NCBI GenBank assembly: GCA_004802705.1
Contig: SGPL01000072.1
Coordinates: 23,927-87,926, forward strand
Direction: 5' to 3'
Length of the DNA stretch: 64,000 nucleotides
Source: Bondarzewia mesenterica
Lineage: Eukaryota > Basidiomycota > Agaricomycetes > Russulales > Bondarzewiaceae
Under the pieces are notes generated by a model. The model saw only the letters and a list, made by a program, of their open reading frames with translations. It did no database searches and was not told the DNA's origin. Positions within the stretch are counted from its first letter, which is position 1, and each line of letters begins with the position of its first letter. Positions 59,063 through 64,000 of the stretch are shown here, one piece after another. Made by a program: the position numbers and the translations under genes.

Positions 59063-59349
59063 TGGACGTTAAAGGACTAGCTCAGGTTGAAGTCGTTGCT
59101 GCTCACGGTGCCTCGTCGAATGACTGCGAAACTTTCGACTTGGCTATTGGATCGCGGTCGAGGGGCGGGGGCGACTGGACTGGCTGAGGGTATTACATTA
59201 TTGAATTTTCATAGAGCACGTAGACAGCATCATGCACGACGCAATTGTATCGACATCATTATGACATTATCTTGCATTTCGTGGAAAATAAACATGCAGT
59301 GACATTGGGAACAGGGCGCATAACTGGGCGGCAATTGAAAACAAAACAA

Positions 59350-62300
59350 CTATCTGAAACGCCTACGCTCTTCTGGGACCTGGTTTTTAAACGCAACAGA
59401 TTCCGAGGAAGACATAGAGGGTAGCTTCAATCGCCGAGGTTGAGATGCACCCTTGCGTGCGCGAGCGGCTCCGGTGCTAGACAAGAATCCCGAAGCAAGA
59501 CTGCCAGGAGCTTCAGCGAAGGAAATATCGGTCTTCTGCATTTCTCGAAGGACAGTTTGAAAGCGCAAGGACCACCAGCCACGTTCCTCCCTTTCCTGCT
59601 CTTGACTGTCACTGCCTATGCCAAGTAAGACTTCTTCAATCTGTACAGATGGGCTTTTAGGCAGCGGAAGACCAGAAGCCAAGATAGTCATGACCGATTG
59701 TTGAGAATCGAGATCAAGGTCGACGTTTTGGCCCATGGGCAAGATACTTGCCAGAGTGAGAAGGGAAAGAGAGCGAGCGAAGTGTGAATTGAAAACACTG
59801 CCTGAACGCGGACAGCCATTTCGTATGGATATCCTTCACGGTGGTAGAGTTAAAGACCTTTCCAGTCGAGGAGGAAGAGGGTACGGTGAAAGTGATGGAT
59901 ATGACAGGGACGCTATCTGGAATAACCCCTGTTTGCAGGTCGTCAGTGTCCATCGGAAGCAAGTCCAAGATGATATTCTCTCTCTCCTCAACGACGCCCA
60001 AAATCCTGCAGATTCCACTGTCGTCCAAAAGGCTCCAGGTCTCTCTTTCGGCTTCGTTGCCTGTAGCGTTTGCTTGAGATTTGTTTGCGTTGCGAGTAGA
60101 CGAAGCAAGAACAATGAGATCTGTAAAAACGAACGCTTGAACGGGAGTGTGCTTCAGCGAGTCGCTCGTAGAAGCTGAGAGGGTAGAAAAATTCTGTTGG
60201 CTTGAAGGAAGGGTCCTATTGCCACTCCACTTTCCTGTAGATTCTGATATAGCCGTATCACGACTTGAATCGAAAGGTGACATGGGACTAATTGGAGGAG
60301 TCGAAGAAGAGACTGTCAGGTAGGTATCAGTAGAGAAAGTTGAGGAGGCCGTGGAGCGCAAGGAGTCGGAGCGCAAGCTTGGAGATGCTTTCCATCCCTT
60401 GACTGCATTTATGAGTCTGCTCTGCCTCTGCACCGACCCGTTCTGCACCGCTCTAGACACTTTAGAGCCAGGACTACGCAGCTCGTCTACCGTGGCAGGT
60501 CCGAACGAGGGGTAGACATAATTGGCGTCCTTGATTGCACGGAGTTTATCGGAACCAAAGGCTCGCAAAAGTCGACCTCTCGCCAAAAATCTTCGTTCGC
60601 GACGTGCCAATTGGACAGATGGTGGTAGGCCATGGATCCTGCTCATGATGTCTTTGACAAGGTCGTACTCTTCCTCCCGTATTTTAACCTCACGCATGAT
60701 GTGAATCATAGTTTCAGTTGAATGGAGCAGAGAAAACGTCGAGATATGGTCTAAGTGATTCCGCGGTGTTGCGTCCCATAAACGCTGTGACATGTCATAG
60801 TCAATCCTTCAAAGGAATAATACGGGAACATCTGGGGAGTTGCGTACCCGGAAACGGACAGGATACTGTGATAACCTATTGACTGGGCTTATCAGAACGG
60901 TTTCCAGACTCCATTCTTGACACTCTTGTCGTTCTTGCTGGATGCGGATAAATTCTCCGAAGTCGTTTTGTGGGTTTGTCACTATCCTCTTGATCGCTGT
61001 GGTGACTTCATCCACTCTGACCAAGTATGGCTGATGTACTTCGAGGCGGGGTACGAAGCCTCGTAAGACTTCCGCAATGCGCATAACCAAAGGGTACTGA
61101 CGGGCTCGGGCCATATGCAATGCCGAGAAGATCTGTGAGTGCAGATTGACGATGTCCTCTAGCCAGTCAAATAAACGTGCAACGTCAGAAGGAACGCCAG
61201 ATATCCACTTTCTGCTGTCTTGCAAACGTAAAGGACGGATAAACAAATCGACAACGGTGCGCAATCGCTTGATAAAGGCTTGTTCTGACTCGCAAATGTC
61301 CCAGATGATTTCTTGCCTATTCATTTCTGTCTCGCCGTAGCGCTCAAGCAAAGAGCGATATGCAGATGCGGGAAGAGTCGAACGCCAAGTCCGAATATCG
61401 GGACTGTGATCAAGGGGGTAGAGATCGCGCTCTCTGTGCTGCCAAGGCTGAACGGGAACATTATCTTCGTAGATGGATTGTGCGCTGGAACTTGCGGACA
61501 GTGTGGTTCGTGTCTGGGATGGATAGAGGTTAGGAGAAGTATGGCTTGAATGCATCGGCGTAGACTCGTGCTGATTCAGGACTGGAACGTCGCCTGACTT
61601 GGTCTCCCTTCGAGTGCTTGATGCAGTATTATCCAAACGACCTGCCCCTACTTCGGTCAAATGTTTGAAGATGGCCTCCGCCCCAAAACTGAACCCCTCG
61701 CCACCATCCTGCCATCTTCGGCTCTCAAGAGAAGATACGCTCTCAGCCCTTGACAGCAATTCACTTGCCTCCGAAGATGATGGAGGCAGACCAAACTCTT
61801 CTCGTTCTTGAGCCTCCAGAAAATTCATATTCTGATGATGGCTGTAGGTTTCAGAGAGCGGGTGATCGTCCCGCGGGCGAGATACTCCAGAAATTGGCCG
61901 GGTTCTCCTCGTGTCACTGCCGGCTGCCAAGCTCACCGAAGGAACGCGAGCATCACCGTATAATGAGCGTCGCCTGGGCGCTTGTGGTGGTGTAGAATGC
62001 TCGTAGCGTTGACCATCTGTGGAACCAGTTCCCCCCACCGAACCTCTGTTGTCTGAGATGGATCGACCAGGGACGTGGCGAAGAGTGGAATTCGATGATG
62101 AGAACGAAAGCTCTCTTCTTTGCCAATGTGAACTCAGGGGGGTTTTTGGGTCAGGTGAAGGACGGGTGTGATTTTGACTGAGACTGAAGGCAGGTCGGGA
62201 CTGGCGCAAGGATAGAGGTAGCTTGGGGGTGATGTCTTCAAAATGATCATCGTTGAGATCCTCTTCTTCCTCTGACGTGTATTCGGAAGCAGAAACGTCG

Positions 62301-63958
62301 TCGTCTCCATGCGTTTCATCATCAATCCGCGTCGAATAATTGATATTGCCCTTGGCCATATTGTCCGAATAGTTTGGTCGAGGCGAGGTGCGTAGCAAAC
62401 CACCTCTCTGAGAGTCGGCGATAATATGAACCTCCGTTGGATAATTGATACTAGACCGCTGTCGAAGCTGTGAAGGCCTAGAAGTCGAACGTTGTCTCCC
62501 GTTAACATTCCAGTTTCCACCAACAGTACCAACGTAGTCTTGCATCTCGGTTGAACCACTGATAGCCAGTCCCTGCTGCCCGGTATACTCGCTATCAAAC
62601 GACTCATCAGTATCGTTCCTGCGATTGAGTGTCGACAGACCGTTCTCAAGCTCGTTCACAATTCCCATAAGCGCATTACGTCGCCTACGCTCGCTATCCT
62701 CCATTTCGAGATTGTGTATCTCCCAAGGATTGGCAAGGATCTCCGTCGATCGTTGACCTTCGTGGTCTCCTATCAGCTCCCTCGGCGACTTGCGACCGGA
62801 AATGGTGTGTGTCATCGACCCGCTAGGCGCATCCGCAGGTTTCTGAGACCTCTCGCCCGGATATGTGCGCTTTTCGTCAATCACTCGAGTGTGGCTGGTA
62901 CCTGAAGACCTTCTGAAAGAGTCACGAAATCCGACATCGCGAGAATTGTAGAATTCCTCCATTTTTGGCTCAGAGATACCCAGCCCTAAACCAACTTTCT
63001 CAGGCGGTGTAGAGGACTGTTGGCCAGGCCGGGTATAAGCATTTTTCGCGAACCGTCCAGGTGACCTTCCCCATGATGTCTGTACCTTTGAAACAGGAGA
63101 GTCGCCAACCAAGTCGCCATCTGTCTCGGAGTTCGATTCCGAGCTGGAAGGTACAATCTCGGCATTGGTGACAACCAATGCTCTACCCCGCTCGCTCCAG
63201 AGTTCCAGTTCTGATCCGGAGTCATTGTGAGCGCGTCTATTGACCTGAACCGCTTCCGCCCTCAGGCTTGAAGGGTGCCTCTCATTGAGATTCGTACTCG
63301 GCTGACGAGGAATGCTTGAACTGAACAAGTTGGGTTGGGGCGTGCGAGAGAGATAAGGACTTCGAGTTGGGATTTTCGAGACATGGCCTGGATCTGTGCG
63401 AGAGCGCTCGCGATCGCGTGTAGAAGAATTGCTCGCCGACTAGGAAGACAAGGTTAATGCGATACATAGCTGTTGTCGAGTCCATTTGCCAAAACTAAAA
63501 AGACGCACGTTTGGCGTGACGGCTCCTGGCTGTGGCCCTGGGATGGCCCGCCCCCCTTTTTTGCCCAATACACTCCTCATAAGCCTCGATGACCTCGAAG
63601 GCGAGCCCTTTGAAGGAGAATTCGGTTCTGCGCTTTGGCCATTGGGGATGATAGTCGAAGATGAAGACCCTGACAGAACAGATTTCAAGATCGGCTTCGG
63701 CTTAGCTTTTGGTGTCACTGGTGGAGGTTGAGGCCTGCTGGCAGATGACGACTTAGGTGTCATCGGGACGGGGGGTATTGGAGTTGCCTTGGGATTCATG
63801 ACGGCTCGACGAAGACGGCTCGTTGAGGCGCTTGGTGATCTAGGTGGAGGAGGCAAGGAAGGCGGCATCGCGCTGGTTCGATCGTGAGGGGTGGCAGGAA
63901 ACGATACTACTGGGGTTGAAGGACCGGTGGTGATGGGCGTATTTTGCGGATTCGTCAT
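59350..63958 (-). CDS. Large RhoGEF with DH-PH module
   Basis: Guanine-nucleotide exchange factor for a Rho/Rac/Cdc42 GTPase. Four exons (63958-63509, 63439-60848, 60784-59799, 59746-59350; phases 0, 0, 2) give 1,474 residues. The first ~800 residues are disordered, starting 'MTNPQNTPITTGPSTPVVSF', with many Ser/Pro/Arg segments and 'SASEYTSEEEEDLNDDHFED'. The DH domain begins near 'NRQEIIWDICESEQAFIKRL' and contains 'ARLFDWLEDIVNLHSQIFSA' and 'VLISPVNRLSQYPVRFR', the conserved H8 helix of Dbl proteins, cut by the second intron. A PH-like region follows, with 'HTPVQAFVFTDLIVLAS' and 'HTKWLSAFR', then a C-terminal tail ending 'NQVPEERRRFR'. The GTPase partner cannot be told. Expected at the cell cortex in polarity or cytokinesis. 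Confidence 0.87.
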
Positions 63959-64000
63959 CTTGTCAATAGTATCTCGTAGTGATGGTAGAAGCCGTGCTTC

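Overview
The window looks like a gene-dense piece of an agaricomycete (mushroom-forming basidiomycete) nuclear genome. Almost every gene is split by many short introns (about 45-70 nt, mostly GT-AG). Several products are typical of wood- or litter-associated basidiomycetes: an AA9 lytic polysaccharide monooxygenase, two small secreted Kre9/Knh1-type proteins, 4-coumarate-CoA-ligase-like enzymes, a MAPEG glutathione transferase and a fused adenine-pathway enzyme. I cannot name the genus. There are two undetermined bases (33063 and 50238), so this is a draft assembly. Exon boundaries below were worked out by eye from reading frames, splice signals and family motifs; no RNA evidence was available.

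Layout. 1-7.2 kb, all minus strand: the 5' end of one 4CL-like ligase, a BCL7-like protein, Mediator subunit MED7, and a second 4CL-like ligase ending in a peroxisomal -AKL. 8.0-12.6 kb: a membrane protein with a nitrilase-type domain (+) converging on an FHS-type sugar transporter (-). 12.6-15.1 kb: no supportable gene. 15.1-22.3 kb: three proteins of unknown function, two of them long and serine/proline rich. 23.2-26.2 kb: bifunctional ADE5,7 with one apparent frame break. 26.8-34.2 kb: an ankyrin/CCCH zinc-finger protein, NAD-dependent glycerol-3-phosphate dehydrogenase, syntaxin SED5 and nucleolar NOP6. 34.4-38.8 kb: a small secretome cluster, Kre9-like / AA9 LPMO / Kre9-like. 39.2-45 kb: an unknown disordered protein, a MAPEG protein and RRB1. 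45.1-50.9 kb: PA28 proteasome activator head to head with TAF1. 52.7-54 kb: CFIm25 (NUDT21 family). 54-59 kb: a SulP-STAS-cNMP transporter of the YGR125W/VSB1 type. 59.3-64 kb: a large DH-PH RhoGEF.

Most genes are housekeeping: transcription (MED7, TAF1, possibly the BCL7-like protein), mRNA 3' processing (CFIm25), ribosome assembly (RRB1, NOP6), trafficking (SED5), purine synthesis and proteolysis. No operon-like functional grouping is expected, but five head-to-head gene pairs share intergenic regions of only 253-355 bp. The most unusual signals are four GC-AG introns each forced by reading frame, a conserved 15-nt micro-exon in two ligase paralogs, a fungal BCL7-like protein, a long exon set with no methionine codon, and a GPD with an acid-free N-terminal extension. 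I found no evidence of a dramatic new mobile or defence system.
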